From positions 48,960,991 to 49,024,990 of the forward strand of contig CM031600.1 of NCBI GenBank assembly GCA_018398815.1: a stretch of DNA of 64,000 nt. Direction: 5' to 3'. This document shows positions 11,041 through 20,842 of this stretch, piece after piece (position 1 is the first letter of the stretch; each line of letters begins with the position of its first letter). Source of the DNA: Conus ventricosus. Lineage: Eukaryota; Mollusca; Gastropoda; Neogastropoda; Conidae. The translations under genes were made by a program, and so were the position numbers. The notes beneath the pieces are model-generated. The model was not told the DNA's origin. It did not search any database and saw only the letters and a program-made list of their open reading frames with translations.

Positions 11041-11826
11041 CACCCAAACCCTCCCCTAGGTTGGGGCTGGGGCGAACTAAAATGGGTTTTTTTCCTTTTT
11101 CTCGGGGAAAAGTAAGACTTCAAAAACCCCAAAAAATAACGTTTTCCTACAAAAAAAAATTACTGTGTGGGGTTACCCTTTTTCAATACAAAAATTTACT
11201 AAACTTGTTGCCCTTTTTAAAATTTAATTATATTTTTGACTTAAAATCCGCCACTTTTTTGACTAATTTTTCCTACAAAACTTTTATAAAAACAGGCTGA
11301 ACGAGGCTAAAAAACCTGATCCCCTTAAATTTTAAAGGCGGGCGCCGAGGCCTTCTTTTCACTTTAGAATACAGCGCACGGCCCGTTTACAAAGCGACCA
11401 AAAAAACCCCAAAAAAAAACCCCACCCGCGTGTACGGGGCCCCGCGGCGCACTAACTTGCAACATATTGAAAGGGGCAAATTTTTTGGAACATTCTCGAG
11501 GGGCTACGTCGTCACAACTGCGTCGAGGCCCCCCAGGGTTTGGCAAGCCCGGGTTTCGCCATTTTTTCCCCGGGCTAAGAAACAAGAAGGTTTTTGCTAC
11601 GTCTTTCACTACTGCGTCAAAGGCCCCCACTTTGGGGAAAGCCCGGGTTTGGGGCCTTTGTTTTCCCGGCCCAAACAGCCAAGAAGGTTGTGTTTTGACT
11701 GGCCCCGGTGTGACCCCCGAAAGTGAAAAAATGATTCCTTTAAAATTTAGATTGGATTGGCGAAAAAACTGTAGGTGGGAAAAATTTCTGCTTTTTCGCG
11801 TTTTAAATTATTTAATATCTTTCAAA
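11041..11826. other. non-coding, homopolymer-rich low-quality-looking sequence with a short tandem duplication
   Basis: The stretch 11080-11420 is packed with homopolymer runs of A, T, C and G. At about 11505-11705 a ~100-bp segment is duplicated in tandem; both copies carry a GCGTC-AGGCCCCC block, then GCCCGGGTTT and CAAGAAGGTT. No gene is supported. The texture resembles uncorrected read sequence. Confidence 0.5.
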
Positions 11827-12036
11827 ATGGAAAGCGACAGTTTGAATGATTCTCAGAATACGCAAGAATTAGACGAACAAATTGGTAGAATGCTTGGCGC
11901 CTACAACTGGATTGAGTCTAGAACTCGGAAATTTTACATTGTCCGAAGATTCTCTTTTATGGATGAGATTTTGGGAAAGCAAAACAAGTGTTTCAAAAAT
12001 CAAAACAAAGAAGCAGTCGTGGGCATCCTTTGTTAA
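11827..12036 (+). CDS. hypothetical protein, 69 aa
   Basis: An ATG-started frame (first residues MESDSLNDSQ) is preceded by an AT-rich stretch. The product is acidic at the N-terminus and then mixed, with WIESRTRKFYIVRRF in the middle. Further codable sequence in another frame follows to about 12200 (SWASFVKEKCLIHDS), so the frame may be the start of a longer broken gene. It sits about 560 bases left of the start of viral copy A and could be a left-end gene of that element. It does not match the left-end genes of copies B and C by eye. Function unknown. Confidence 0.35.
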   Translation: MESDSLNDSQNTQELDEQIGRMLGAYNWIESRTRKFYIVRRFSFMDEILGKQNKCFKNQNKEAVVGILC

Positions 12037-12224
12037 AGAAAAATGTCTTATTCATGATTCATAGCAAGAAGGATGATTCTGCTGTCAAACGCCTTTTACC
12101 ACTTTCCTAGGTTTCATAAACTGGGAATGAGTTTTGATGATTTACTGAACAAACGACATAAAATTCTAACTACATGTTTGAGAATGAAGATTTAGAAAGT
12201 TCTGGCAATCTGAAGTCTGATTGC

Positions 12225-12449
12225 TTTCAAGTCTGGTGGGCTGACCAAAACCGTTCGGATCCGAACGGTTTTCTAAAAATGATCTTACGTCACCTGCTTT
12301 CAAGTCTGGTGGACTGACAAAAACCGTTCGGACCCGAACGGTTTTCTAAAAATAGATCTTACGTCACTGCTTTCAAGTCTGGTGGACTGACAAAAACCGT
12401 TCGGACCCGAACGGTTTTCTAAAAATAGATCTTACGTCGCCTGCTTTCA
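12225..12449. repeat. three tandem 73-bp units each containing a GC-rich palindrome
   Basis: Each unit carries CTTTCAAGTCTGGTGG, a palindrome built on AAAACCGTTCGGA and its complement, and CTAAAAATAGATCTTACGTC. The first palindrome (12247-12272) is a perfect 26-bp inverted repeat. The second and third have one central change (GGACCCG in place of GGATCCG). Centres are 73 bases apart. Confidence 0.9.
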
Positions 12450-12467
12450 AAGGGGGGTAACTCCTGC

Positions 12468-12600
12468 GCACCTCCACCCTACGCACGCACGTCCCCACCC
12501 CACCCCACGCACGCACCCCTCCCACCCCCACCCCATGCATGCACACCCCCACCCCACGCATGCACACCCCCCACCCCCCACCCCACGCATGCACACACTT
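12468..12600. repeat. C/A-rich minisatellite
   Basis: Repeated CCCACCCC and CACGCATGCACAC words. The frames through it are low-complexity artefacts. Confidence 0.9.
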
Positions 12601-12822
12601 AAGTCACTTTTAAGTTCTTAACTTAAGTCACCTCAAGTCACTTCAAGTCACCCCAAGTTCTTAATTAAGTTCTTAATTAAGTTCTTAATTAAGTTCTTAA
12701 TTAAGTTTACCTCAAGTTCTTAATAAGTTCTTGATCAAGTAACTTCTAAGTTCTTACTCAAGTCGCCTCAAGATTGTAATTAAGTCATCCTTTAAGTACA
12801 ACCAAGTTCTTATTCAAGTTAT
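12601..12822. repeat. CTTAAG/TTAATTAAG-rich tract of the viral element
   Basis: An irregular array of AAGTTCTTAATT and CTCAAGTCAC-like words, nearly self-complementary throughout. Related tracts occur in copy B (29809-29998) and copy C (about 49846-50080), always on the left side of the membrane-protein/integrase block. Role unknown; a replication or transcription-end region is possible. Confidence 0.75.
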
Positions 12823-12833
12823 AACAATACAAT

Positions 12834-13076
12834 CTATGTTTTTGTCTTAAACTGCAGATGTCTAATATAGTACACACACGCCTCAAAAAACGCGCCATCG
12901 TTGAGGATGTCTTGCTCAGCGTCCTTGGCGCGAGATTGGTTAGCATAGATCTTAATGAAGTTCTTACATCGTAAGCAACCGCATTCATTACAATTCTGGT
13001 CTATGGAAATGTCTTTTATAGACTCCATGTCTTTATTTATTGACTTCATCATTTTAAACAAATAATAATCCGCCAT
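12834..13076 (-). CDS. hypothetical protein, 80 aa, with a Cys cluster
   Basis: A minus-strand ATG frame beginning MADYYLFKMMKSINKDMES. A compact cluster CNECGCLRC at residues 29-37 could bind zinc. It lies between the CTTAAG tract and a small signal-like ORF on the opposite strand, and its gene starts 52 bases from that ORF (divergent). I did not find a clear counterpart in copies B or C. Coding status is plausible because of codon use and intact length, but unproven. Confidence 0.45.
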   Translation of the reverse strand: MADYYLFKMMKSINKDMESIKDISIDQNCNECGCLRCKNFIKIYANQSRAKDAEQDILNDGAFFEACVYYIRHLQFKTKT

Positions 13077-13128
13077 GTTTTATCAAAAAAATTTAAATTT
13101 AAGTTCTTAAAATATTATTGCATTTTAA

Positions 13129-13218
13129 ATGGATCAAAATGATTTTTTGTTATTGGCGGTGCTGGCGTGCTGTTGTCTTCTTCTGTATTTATCTTCTGTA
13201 TCAGCTGTTAGCATGTAA
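13129..13218 (+). CDS. short hydrophobic peptide, 29 aa
   Basis: ATG-started frame, first residues MDQNDFLLLAVLACCC, with a single hydrophobic span covering residues 6-25. It lies at the left border of the LINE insertion, so the original protein may have been longer. The short length keeps confidence low. Confidence 0.3.
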   Translation: MDQNDFLLLAVLACCCLLLYLSSVSAVSM

Positions 13219-13750
13219 ACAAACAGCGGCACAACCGTGACCTCGACCCCGATCTGATCAGTCGTTTAAAAGAACTGTCTATTGGTTACCGTCTGCCACG
13301 CCACCGATCGTCCCGAGGTGGCACCAGAAAACGCCGGCAGATTCCTGTGTTATCAGTCAACAACATTCTACAACCAATATTTCTTCTGTCACTGATCTTG
13401 ACTCCTCCCTCAGCTCCCCTGACGTGTCGACCGCGCTGACCTGTGCTTCGGGTGCCAACCTCGAGAACCTGATAGCGGTTCCTGTACAGGGCTCTGATCT
13501 TCCTAATCAGCTCTGTGTCTGTCACCTGAATGCCCAGTCTGTTCGTGGTAATGCCCTTAAAAACACGTCAGAAACGCACTGCGATCGCTGACTTCATGAC
13601 CGATTACGACGTGGACATTATGATAGTGTCAGAAACGTGGCTTCGTGAGTCAGGTGATGAGAGTAAATGTGCTGATTTGACACCCCGGGTTATAAACTCT
13701 ACAATTTCCCCCGTGAACTTGGTGCCACTGCCAAGAGTGGTGGTGGGATC

Positions 13751-14326
13751 GTGCTGATCATCAAAGAGTGTCTCGTGTCTTACTGCCACGTCAATTCGAC
13801 CTTCCCCTTCTCCCACACCACTTTTGAAGTGGCTGAGCTACTTCTGACTTTGCAGAATCAACGAATCCGTCTGCTGTGTGTGTATCGGACCCCGCCCAGT
13901 AAAAGGAACAAACTGCTTGATTCAAGATTCTACGAAGAGTTCCCTGATTTCCTTGACTTTGCCGCCACGCGTGACGGCGATCTTCTGATCATCGGTGACT
14001 TTAATGTTCACTACGACGACTCGAGTGATCCCAGAGCTAGGAGGTTTCAGAAACTCTTAGAGACGTGTGGCCTTTCTCAGGCCATCGATGAACCCACTTA
14101 TCCAGCAAGTGGTCACATTCTTGATCTTGTGATTTTTCGTGACACTGATGGTCTTTTGCACTCTGCTAAGTGTTGTTATGATTTGATGTCTGATCACTAT
14201 AGTCTAGTGTGCCATCTCAGTGTTCCAAAGCAAAAGTCGGCACCCCAATTCAAATGTGTTCGTGCCATTCATAAGATTGACCCTGCTGATTTTTCTCATG
14301 ACATCGCGAACATTAATCACGCCTGA
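13751..14326 (+). pseudogene. LINE endonuclease (EEP fold), open 3' portion
   Basis: A 191-residue open stretch of the LINE's apurinic-type endonuclease, without an ATG. It contains LCVYRTPPS, GDFNVHYDD (catalytic Asp/Asn strand) and SDHYSLV (catalytic SDH). The upstream motifs (Asn of LNAQS, Glu of SETW) lie in other frames at 13514-13640, so at least two frameshifts separate the halves. Confidence 0.8.
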
Positions 14327-14641
14327 CGTAACACTTACTGATTTGAACATTGGTCTTAGAAAAGTTTTGGATAAGCATGCGCCTGTATGTCAGCGGACGG
14401 TACACTGGCGTCGCCCGGCTCCGTGGTACAACTCAATTGCACCTGAGCTGCGAATATTGAAACGCGAGCGACGTCGAGCCGAGCGGCGCTGGGTATCATC
14501 TAGACTGACAATACACAAGCAAATTTACGATGCTGCCAAACAGAAAGTCGTACAGTTTGTCCATCAAGCCAAAACCGCTTTTTATTCTTCAAAGTTGCAG
14601 CAGCATCCTCGTGTAAAGAACTGTTTAGAACTGTCACTAGC

Positions 14642-15660
14642 ATGTTGGGTAAGGCTGCAAGTGTTGTAATGCCGTCCACTCATGAGCCGTCACAGCTTCC
14701 TGGTTTGTTTTCTCAGTTTTTCGCCCACAAAATTCAAACAATTCGAAACGCTTTCTCCCCATCCTCAGATACTTCAGATCAGTCTGTTGTTTTTAACGGT
14801 ACCACACTCTGTGAGTTCTTGCCAGTGTCCGAGCAGACTGTTCGTAAAATCATCACACAGTCTGCGAAAACATCCTGTGACCTTGACCCCATTCCCACCC
14901 CACTCCTCTTTGAACACCTTGACTCTCTCCTTCCTACCATCACCAAAATTCTTAACGAGTCTCTGTCTTCTGGCACAGTTCCCACTGACTTTAAGACCGC
15001 CCTTGTTAAAACCTCTACTCAAGAAAAGCAGTCTTGATCCCAACGTTCTTAAAAATTACAGACCCATCTCAAATCTTCCTTTCCTATCCAAATTCTTGAG
15101 AAAGTCATTCTTCAACAGCTCTCTGACCATCTGGCCTCAAACAACCTCCTCACCACACATCAGTCAGCCTATCGCCCTGGGCACAGCACGGAGACCACCA
15201 TCCTTCGCATTCTCAAATGATATTCTAAATTCCTTAGACGAAAACAAAATTTCTGTCCTTCTTTTGCTAGTCTTTCGGCAGCCTTTGACACCATAGACCA
15301 TGAAATCCTTCTCTTCTCATTTGAAATACACATGTGGCATCAGGGAAACAGCTTTAAATTGGTTTCGTTCTTATCTTCTAGATAAGAAACAGTTCATCCA
15401 AGTAGGTGACCACCGTTCTGATGAATCTAACCTCCAGTTTGGCGTGCTAGGGATCCGTGCTGGGACCTGTCCTCTTTATTTTGTACACCACTCCATTGTC
15501 TAATGTCATCCACGGCCATTCCGTTTCACACGAAATGTTTGCGGATGATACTCAGCTGCTCCATTCCTCTGTCATCGATGACTACTCACCCCTTGTTTCT
15601 ACTCTTCAATCTTGTACTTCTGATATTGAGACCTGGATGTCAGCAATAAGCTTAAATTAA
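14642..15660 (+). pseudogene. LINE reverse transcriptase, frameshifted
   Basis: The RT domain is spread over three frames. 14642-15037 holds the N-terminal entry ('CDLDPIPTPLLFEHL'), 15020-15300 a middle part with KNYRPISNLPF, and 15300-15660 a palm/thumb with two frames overlapping near 15457-15503 and FADDTQLL at 15538. The catalytic Asp pair is intact but the gene cannot make one protein. Sequence 15660-16400 encodes the broken C-terminal tail. Confidence 0.75.
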
Positions 15661-16661
15661 ACTGTGAGAAGACTGAAGCCATCCGTTTTTCAAAGCGGTC
15701 ACATCATGGCCCTGATCCGCTCCCTTCTTCTTTGACATTAGGTTCCAGCACTATTGAATTTTCAAACACTGTTCGTGACCTTTGGTGTTCTCCTTGATAG
15801 TGACCTCTCATGAAACAGCATGTCACAAAAACTTGTCAGTTAGCTTACATGGAACTTAAACGAATTTGCTGCTATTCGACCCTATCTCACTGAAGACGCC
15901 ACAAAAACTCTCGTTTCATCATACATCCTTTCAAGGCTAGATTACTGCAACTGTGTTCTCCTTGGCTGTCCCTCAACTGTCATCCAACCCCTCCAACGTG
16001 TACAGAACTCTGCAGCCCGTCTCATTTGCAAATCTCCTAGGACCCAACCCTGCAGCCTCTCCTGAAAAAGTTGCACTGGTCCCCGTTGAAGAAAGAATTA
16101 AATACAAATGTTGTTGTCTCTGCTTCAAGATTTTCACTGGCGATGCCCCTGCCTATCTTTCCGATCTCTTCAAGTATATGTCCCATCACGAACGCTCCGC
16201 TCCTCCACCGACACCAGGACCTTCCGCTTTCCCAGTTACCGTCCCCATCAGTAAACAGCATGGCGAACGAGCTTTCTCATACGCAGCTCCCAAACTCTGG
16301 AAAAACTCCCCTATGACTTAAGACATTCTCAAACCTTTTCTTCCTTCAAAACCTCCCTGAAAACCCACCTTTCAAACAATACTAAGAAGACAGTCATTAC
16401 CAGATAGTTGATTGACTCTTGTTGTTTTTGTGGATCGCTTAGTAGTTTGTGTTTGTTGCGGCTGTTGTGTATTGTGTGTCTGTGCGTGAGAGTGTGTGTG
16501 CGCGTGGGAGAGAATGGGAGAGAGCCTTTGTTTTTCATTTCTGAGCCGTTTTTCATGCATTTTCTTTACATTTAGCAATTGTATTTTTTCTGCCTTTGTA
16601 AAGCGCCTTGTGCCGTGGAAGGCGCTATATAAATCCCCATTATTATTATTATTATTATTAT

Positions 16662-17065
16662 TTAGTGGTTCAGATTTTTTTGGCTGCTTTTGTTTTTGTT
16701 GCCATTCTTTATATATTTTATAACCGTAATAACTGCCCCCAGCAGCAGCAAGGGCGCCAAAAATGGCAACAGTTTTAAGTTCAATATTCCATGAAGACTT
16801 TGGTGCTGTAGACCTTGAATTTAACTTGCTCTTGTTCTGGAGCTGGCATTGGATCAAACTGTTGGCGTTGACGGTGTTATGTTTTCATTATGAGTTATAT
16901 TCTGTGATTGTAACTTTAATTTTCTTTGCCTGTTTAACTCTGCTACTCTTTTTCTGCTGCAACACGCCCAGGATGCTTTAGCTTTTCACTCGTCACTATC
17001 TCTACCTGATTCAGTGTTTTCTGATTCAATGTTTCCTGATTCTGCTGATTTTCCGACTCGTTCAT
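16662..17065 (-). CDS. viral element membrane protein, truncated by the LINE
   Basis: Minus-strand gene beginning MNESENQQNQETL at 17065. A Gln/Glu/Asn-rich N-terminus is followed, after one frame break near 16950, by a segment with a single membrane span (VAIFGALAAAGGSYYGYKIY) and a basic Lys/Gln-rich tail. The reading frame runs into the LINE 3' tail at 16661, so its natural C-terminus is lost. The counterpart in copy B is 29999-30429, with the same layout: short polar N-terminus, one hydrophobic span, Pro/Lys-rich end. Function unknown; a virion or host-membrane role is only a guess. Confidence 0.5.
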
Positions 17066-17532
17066 TTTGAAGGGAAATAAAATCTATATGATTAAAAGTA
17101 ATTAATCCCATGATTAACGGCGATAACAATGTTCCAAATCTGTAATATAAATCACAGCTTAGAGACTCTAATGACTTTGTTAAAACTGGATCTTGCGTTA
17201 AAATCATACGTAAGATCTTGTTCAGAATCAATGGGAGCAAATTTGCTGACTAGTTTAGTGTACAAACTAAGAACTGTTTGCCCAACGCTTTTTACCATTC
17301 TCGACCCAGCTGCGCTTCATACCTGTTGTGATACTTTATATGTCTTGCGGCGACATCTGTTGAATCTGTTCTATGCTGAATTCAGTTCCGAGGAACTGTT
17401 TTGTTTTCCCACATGCTGCTAAAGAATACAACCTCTCCTTTTGGGGCATAATAGCTTGGTCATCAACTTGGTCATTCATAAGTTCAGGAAGCTTTAGGCT
17501 GCCTGTAGCTGTAGCAGATCATCGCTGTTCAT
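16986..17532 (-). pseudogene. viral element conserved hypothetical gene (minus strand), frameshifted
   Basis: It starts with ATG at 17532 (MNSDDLLQLQ) and continues through at least two frame breaks: MNDQVDDQAIMPQKERLYS, then TEFSIEQIQQMS, then DPVLTKSLESLS and GLITFNHIDF near the end. Its last part overlaps the start of the next minus-strand gene at 17065. The copy B equivalent begins at 30891 (MDCDELLKCEEQADY) and shares 'TELSIEQIQQLS'. No domain recognised. Confidence 0.5.
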
Positions 17533-17567
17533 GTTTTTTATTAATTATAATTATTTTATTTTTTAAA

Positions 17568-17798
17568 ATGAGCACCGAAAAAAACTATTATCAACTCGTA
17601 TACCATTCTGCTGTTATTGGAGGTCTAAGTGTAGGATACACGATGCTTGGTAAAAGCCTGTTAAAAATAAAACCGGCAGATCTTGGCAAACTAGACTTTG
17701 AGGATTCAGCAAAGCTAATCGCTATTATTACAGCTTCATTTGCTACGAAAGATTTTCTAGTTAAGCAAGGAATAATTCCAGAGAATATAAATATGTAA
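17568..17798 (+). CDS. viral element small membrane protein, 76 aa
   Basis: Intact ATG frame, first residues MSTEKNYYQLVYHSAV. Two weak hydrophobic segments (residues 13-27 and 49-60) flank a basic/acidic hairpin with KIKPADLGKLDFED. It is the first of a head-to-tail trio (76 aa, 135 aa, integrase) spaced by 19 and 7 bases, which suggests joint expression. Broken equivalents occur at 31161-31394 in copy B and about 51305-51553 in copy C, so the gene is a stable member of the set. Function unknown. Confidence 0.7.
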   Translation: MSTEKNYYQLVYHSAVIGGLSVGYTMLGKSLLKIKPADLGKLDFEDSAKLIAIITASFATKDFLVKQGIIPENINM

Positions 17799-17817
17799 AA
17801 AAATACATTTATAAAAA

Positions 17818-18225
17818 ATGGCTTCACTCGTAATGATGATAGGTGGCGCTGTGGTGAATGCGCTTGCTTTTAGCGGAAGTAATTACGCATTTAGTAAACT
17901 ACGGGATGACGGCGAGAGAAAAAGACATAACAAAGCTGTGGAGCAACTAGCTGCAGCACAAGATCGCTATGAAAAGCAGAGAATTGAGCAGTTAGATTTT
18001 ATTAATAACACACTGAAAAAACAGGGACATGCAGCTTACACATTTAAAGATGTTGATCAAGCAATAAAAGAATATTATCTTGTAACGGGCAAACCAATCG
18101 AGACATTGCCCCCACCAAAATTCAGTGACTTTTATCATCCATCAGAAAAACAAAAGATGCAAGAAATCGCGTTTATTGCCGTTGGCATGACTGTTGTCTA
18201 TTTTGTTGCGCATAATATTGGCTGA
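17818..18225 (+). CDS. viral element membrane/coiled-coil protein, 135 aa
   Basis: Intact ATG frame. A Gly/Ala-rich hydrophobic N-terminus (residues 1-23, MASLVMMIGGAVVNALAF...) is followed by a highly charged helical region (about 28-75, with RKRHNKAVEQLAAAQDRYEK), a conserved segment TFKDVDQAIKEYYLVTGKP, a proline patch (TLPPPKFSDFY) and a second hydrophobic span at the C-terminus (IAFIAVGMTVVYFVAHNIG). It lies 7 bases upstream of the integrase. Equivalents in copies B (31422-31824) and C (about 51572-52000) keep the same conserved segments despite frameshifts. The same pairing with an integrase is known to me from predicted proteins of invertebrate genomes, without an assigned function. 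Confidence 0.75.
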   Translation: MASLVMMIGGAVVNALAFSGSNYAFSKLRDDGERKRHNKAVEQLAAAQDRYEKQRIEQLDFINNTLKKQGHAAYTFKDVDQAIKEYYLVTGKPIETLPPPKFSDFYHPSEKQKMQEIAFIAVGMTVVYFVAHNIG

Positions 18226-18232
18226 ATAAAAA

Positions 18233-19182
18233 ATGAACAAAATTTATTATTCGCCAAAAGGATATTGGAAGGGAATCACGGCAATTAAAAAGCTAAGCCA
18301 AGCAGCTGGAGTCAGTGAACAAACAGCAAAGGAATGGTTATCTAAACAAGCGATTTGGCAAATTTATTTACCTGCACCTAGACGAATACAGAGACCACAC
18401 TTTGTGAATACAATACCGAACGACACCCATCAAATGGATCTTCTATATTTACCCCATGATACGATTAGACGAAAAAGATTTAAGTACGCACTCACAGTCA
18501 TTGACATAGCTTCAAGATACAAAGATGCAGAACCATTAACACAAAAGAGTGCTTCTGCTGTTGCTGTTGCCATACAACTGATATACCAACGAGGCCCGCT
18601 AACTTATCCTCGCATGATTCAAGTTGATGATGGAAAAGAATTTAAAGGCCGAGTGAATCAATTATTGTTAAAACATAGAGTTACCATTAAAAGAGGCATT
18701 CCAGGAGTTCATAGATCACAGGCTTTAGTCGAAAACTTTAACAAACAGTTAGCTGAAAGACTTTTTTCCTACCAGTATCACAGAGAGCTTATTGACAATT
18801 CTCGCAACACAGAATGGGTTAGAAGACTGCCCTCAGTTTTGCGCGCAATGAATAATGAAGAATTTAAAGGACTAAAACCAGTCCAAGCAATCAAAAGAAA
18901 AATAATAAATGTTGCTGAAGGAGAGTCTTCATCCAGCAAACTATTACCATTTGGATTGAAAGTAAGGTACCTTTATTTACCGGGGGAAGCAGAAGGGGAC
19001 ACTCGCATCAGGGCAACAGATCCGGTTTGGAGTGTTGACCCATATGAAATAAAAAGAATTGTAAAGATGAATCCGCCGTGTATTATTTACGAGAAACTGA
19101 CACAACAATACAACCAGCTCCTCAAAGATCTTTTGTGAAAGAAGAACTGCAGATAATCCCACCAGACACAGTTCCGCTTTAA
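18233..19182 (+). CDS. retroviral-type DDE integrase of the viral element
   Basis: The ATG frame 18233-19138 gives 301 residues. An N-terminal helical region (GVSEQTAKEWLSKQAIWQIY) resembles a DNA-binding helix-turn-helix. The catalytic core of the rve fold follows: first Asp in HQMDLLYLP, second Asp in QVDDGKEFKG, and Glu in ALVENFNKQLAERL. The spacing is consistent with a D,D,E active site. A C-terminal SH3-like part ends in RIRATDPVWSVDPYEIKRIV. It would catalyse insertion of the element into host DNA. A one-base frameshift near 19100 moves the conserved tail (RSFVKEELQ) into another frame, whose stop TAA at 19180-19182 abuts the stop of the convergent polymerase. It is the least damaged copy of the three in the window. 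Confidence 0.88.
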
Positions 19183-20368
19183 TTAATTTACGGTTTTCCA
19201 ATGTCCATATGCATATGAAAACTCTGGATTAACAAACACAACGTTTTGTGTTTGTTCTATCTAATGACTTCTTTGTTACAACAGTTGTGTTGATCTCATG
19301 TAGATTAGATCGCAGTTTTACGTTGTCATGATGAAAAGTCTTATTGCCAAACAATGCTTCTTTATAGTTGTCATGTGATATGCTCAACTGCACAACACTG
19401 CGAGATATTCCCTTTGCTTTTTTGATAGTTTTCTCCTGGCTCGAAATACTGTACATTTTCGGCCTTAACCAATAAACTCCTTAATCACCTTTCCAGATAA
19501 TTCATCCTTCATCTTTCCTAAAACCTTCTTATTAGTAATTGAATGTAAAGGCGAATCTTTAGGGTAATCAGATGTGTCGTACCATCCCGCATGCCCTTTC
19601 GCTACTTCTATTTCCATGTCTTTATAGATGTCTTCAGTAGGGATATCTATAACAAAACTATCTGTATCTGTGTAAAGCACTCTAGACTCAGAATACGAGG
19701 GCTTAAAGTAGTCATAAAGAAATTCTAACATCAAAAGCTTTGATAATTCTAAAACAGTAAACCCAATAAATACAGGTTTGTCCAATTTGACTTTCTTTTT
19801 TTTCATCATTATGCCAAAAAGCTGATCATGAAATCTTCTGAAGTCCTGATAATTAGGTTTTGAAGTCAGCTTAATTGCTTCGTTCTCTTTGGTGGCCAAT
19901 CTAACATCTTTGCGCTTGTGCGGATTCTCCATAGTCTTTCCAAAACAGCTGTTGTTCATCAGCTTGAAAAAGTCTTTTTCCGAAGCATCTGTGGATTTAG
20001 TTCTAAGATCAGTGTTCTTCATGATGTATGGTTTCATGAACTGTTCTTGATCAAAAGCAATTATACGATGAACAGCTGTCAACTTCAAACCGTGTCTTAA
20101 ATAAAATTGTAGAAGTCTGTAATGACATACATAATTTTTTTTGCCCCGAAGATTAGGCACAAGTTTAGGCGGCTCTGTTTTGCCATCTTTAGACTTTCTG
20201 CCGCTAACGGATAGTCATTATGCAAGTCATGGAGTTCTTGAGATATTCTAAGTCAACTTCCAGAATGTACCACGCTGTTGACCGCAAACTGCCAACCACT
20301 TTAATGCTTTTGAATATTTTTCGGATCACCGCCTGTGTACATTTTAAAGTTACGTAATGGAAGGATTG
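19183..20368 (-). pseudogene. family-B DNA polymerase (protein-primed type), C-terminal half
   Basis: Minus strand. The frame 19465-20160 contains the fingers motif (FFKLMNNSCFGKTMENP) and the palm metal-binding motif C, YTDTDSF (complement of 19658-19675), followed by FVIDIPTEDIYKDM. A one-base break near 19460 shifts to the frame 19229-19456 (KAKGISRSVVQ), and a further shift leads to the stop at 19183-19185. Upstream of 20160 the palm side is readable in other frames until the gap at 20369 cuts it. This type replicates Polinton-like elements. It is convergent with the integrase, and the stop codons touch. The missing N-terminus held exonuclease and motif A. Confidence 0.85.
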
Positions 20369-20468
20369 NNNNNNNNNNNNNNNNNNNNNNNNNNNNNNNN
20401 NNNNNNNNNNNNNNNNNNNNNNNNNNNNNNNNNNNNNNNNNNNNNNNNNNNNNNNNNNNNNNNNNNNN
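20369..20468. other. assembly gap (100 N)
   Basis: One hundred N, the conventional symbol for unknown length. It hides the polymerase N-terminus and whatever separates it from the putative penton gene, possibly the whole capsid block. Confidence 0.99.
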
Positions 20469-20596
20469 ACGGGAAAAAAAATTTAATGGACCTATAAATT
20501 CATTGATGTAAAAATAACTAATCAGACGAAGGCCAGTTGTTGTTCTGATTTATTAATGGTGCTGAAGTAGAAGAGCGTACTGTAAACCCTTAATTT
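20469..20596 (+). pseudogene. 3' tail of the putative minor capsid gene, copy A
   Basis: About 130 bases match the end of the gene at 40,170-40,307, including the codons for PINSLDVKITN and the closing SDLL block, with several small deletions. The gap removes the rest. Confidence 0.7.
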
Positions 20597-20608
20597 TTAT
20601 GTCCCTGG

Positions 20609-20842
20609 AGAGAATGTAAATATCTTCGTTCACGATCACCAAATCTTATCTAGCACGTAAGCCCCCGTTTTAAAACAACGATTATGTCGATTTTTGGCGG
20701 TTTTGCGTGTTATTTTTTTTTTGTAAAACAGGTGTTAATTTTGGCCAAAACTGGCATGAGATGGACGTGATTTGGATGTGAAAAGGGGGTTTTCGTGCAA
20801 AATAACATGGGTGGTCTTGAACATAGATATTTACTTTCTCTG
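20609..20842 (+). repeat. terminal unit of the viral element (copy A)
   Basis: A ~235-bp unit starting AGAGAATGTAAATAT and ending in the near-complement ATATTTACTTTCTCT. The outer ~60-70 bases are an imperfect inverted repeat (CACGTAAGCCCCC on the left against GGGTTTTCGTGC on the right). The same unit closes copies B and C. Here no minisatellite follows it. Confidence 0.85.

Larger units (their letters stand above)
13219..16661 (+). mobile_element. CR1/L2-type LINE inserted in viral copy A
   Basis: A ~3.4-kb non-LTR retrotransposon, plus strand. Endonuclease motifs appear in order: LCVCHLNAQSV (13514), IVSETWL (13619), GDFNVHYDD (13996) and MSDHYSLV (14183). The cleanest endonuclease frame is 13751-14326. 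RT follows with KNYRPISNLPFLSKF (15050), WFRSYLLDKKQFIQVGD (15360) and FADDTQLLHSS (15538), with catalytic Asp present, then a C-terminal block with DYCNCVLLGCPS. The 3' end has AAGCGCCTTGTGCCGTGGAA, GCGCTATATAAAT and an (ATT)n tail at 16639-16661, typical of the CR1/L2 group. Several frameshifts inactivate it. The 5' limit is approximate and no target-site duplication was identified. Confidence 0.85.
12601..20842 (+). mobile_element. Polinton/adintovirus-like endogenous viral element, copy A (partial)
   Basis: This region contains a DDE integrase, a family-B polymerase C-terminal half and several small membrane proteins in sequence close to copies B and C. It ends in the shared terminal unit at 20609-20842. 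The capsid and ATPase genes are missing, either deleted or lost in the 100-N gap. It is split by a LINE (13219-16661). Its polymerase is on the minus strand, convergent with the integrase, unlike B and C. The left limit is set by the start of the CTTAAG-rich tract and is approximate. It is the cleanest sequence of the family in the window. Confidence 0.8.

Noticed and set aside
11364..11726. GC-rich frames on both strands
   Set aside because: They fall in a homopolymer-rich, tandemly duplicated, low-quality-looking stretch.
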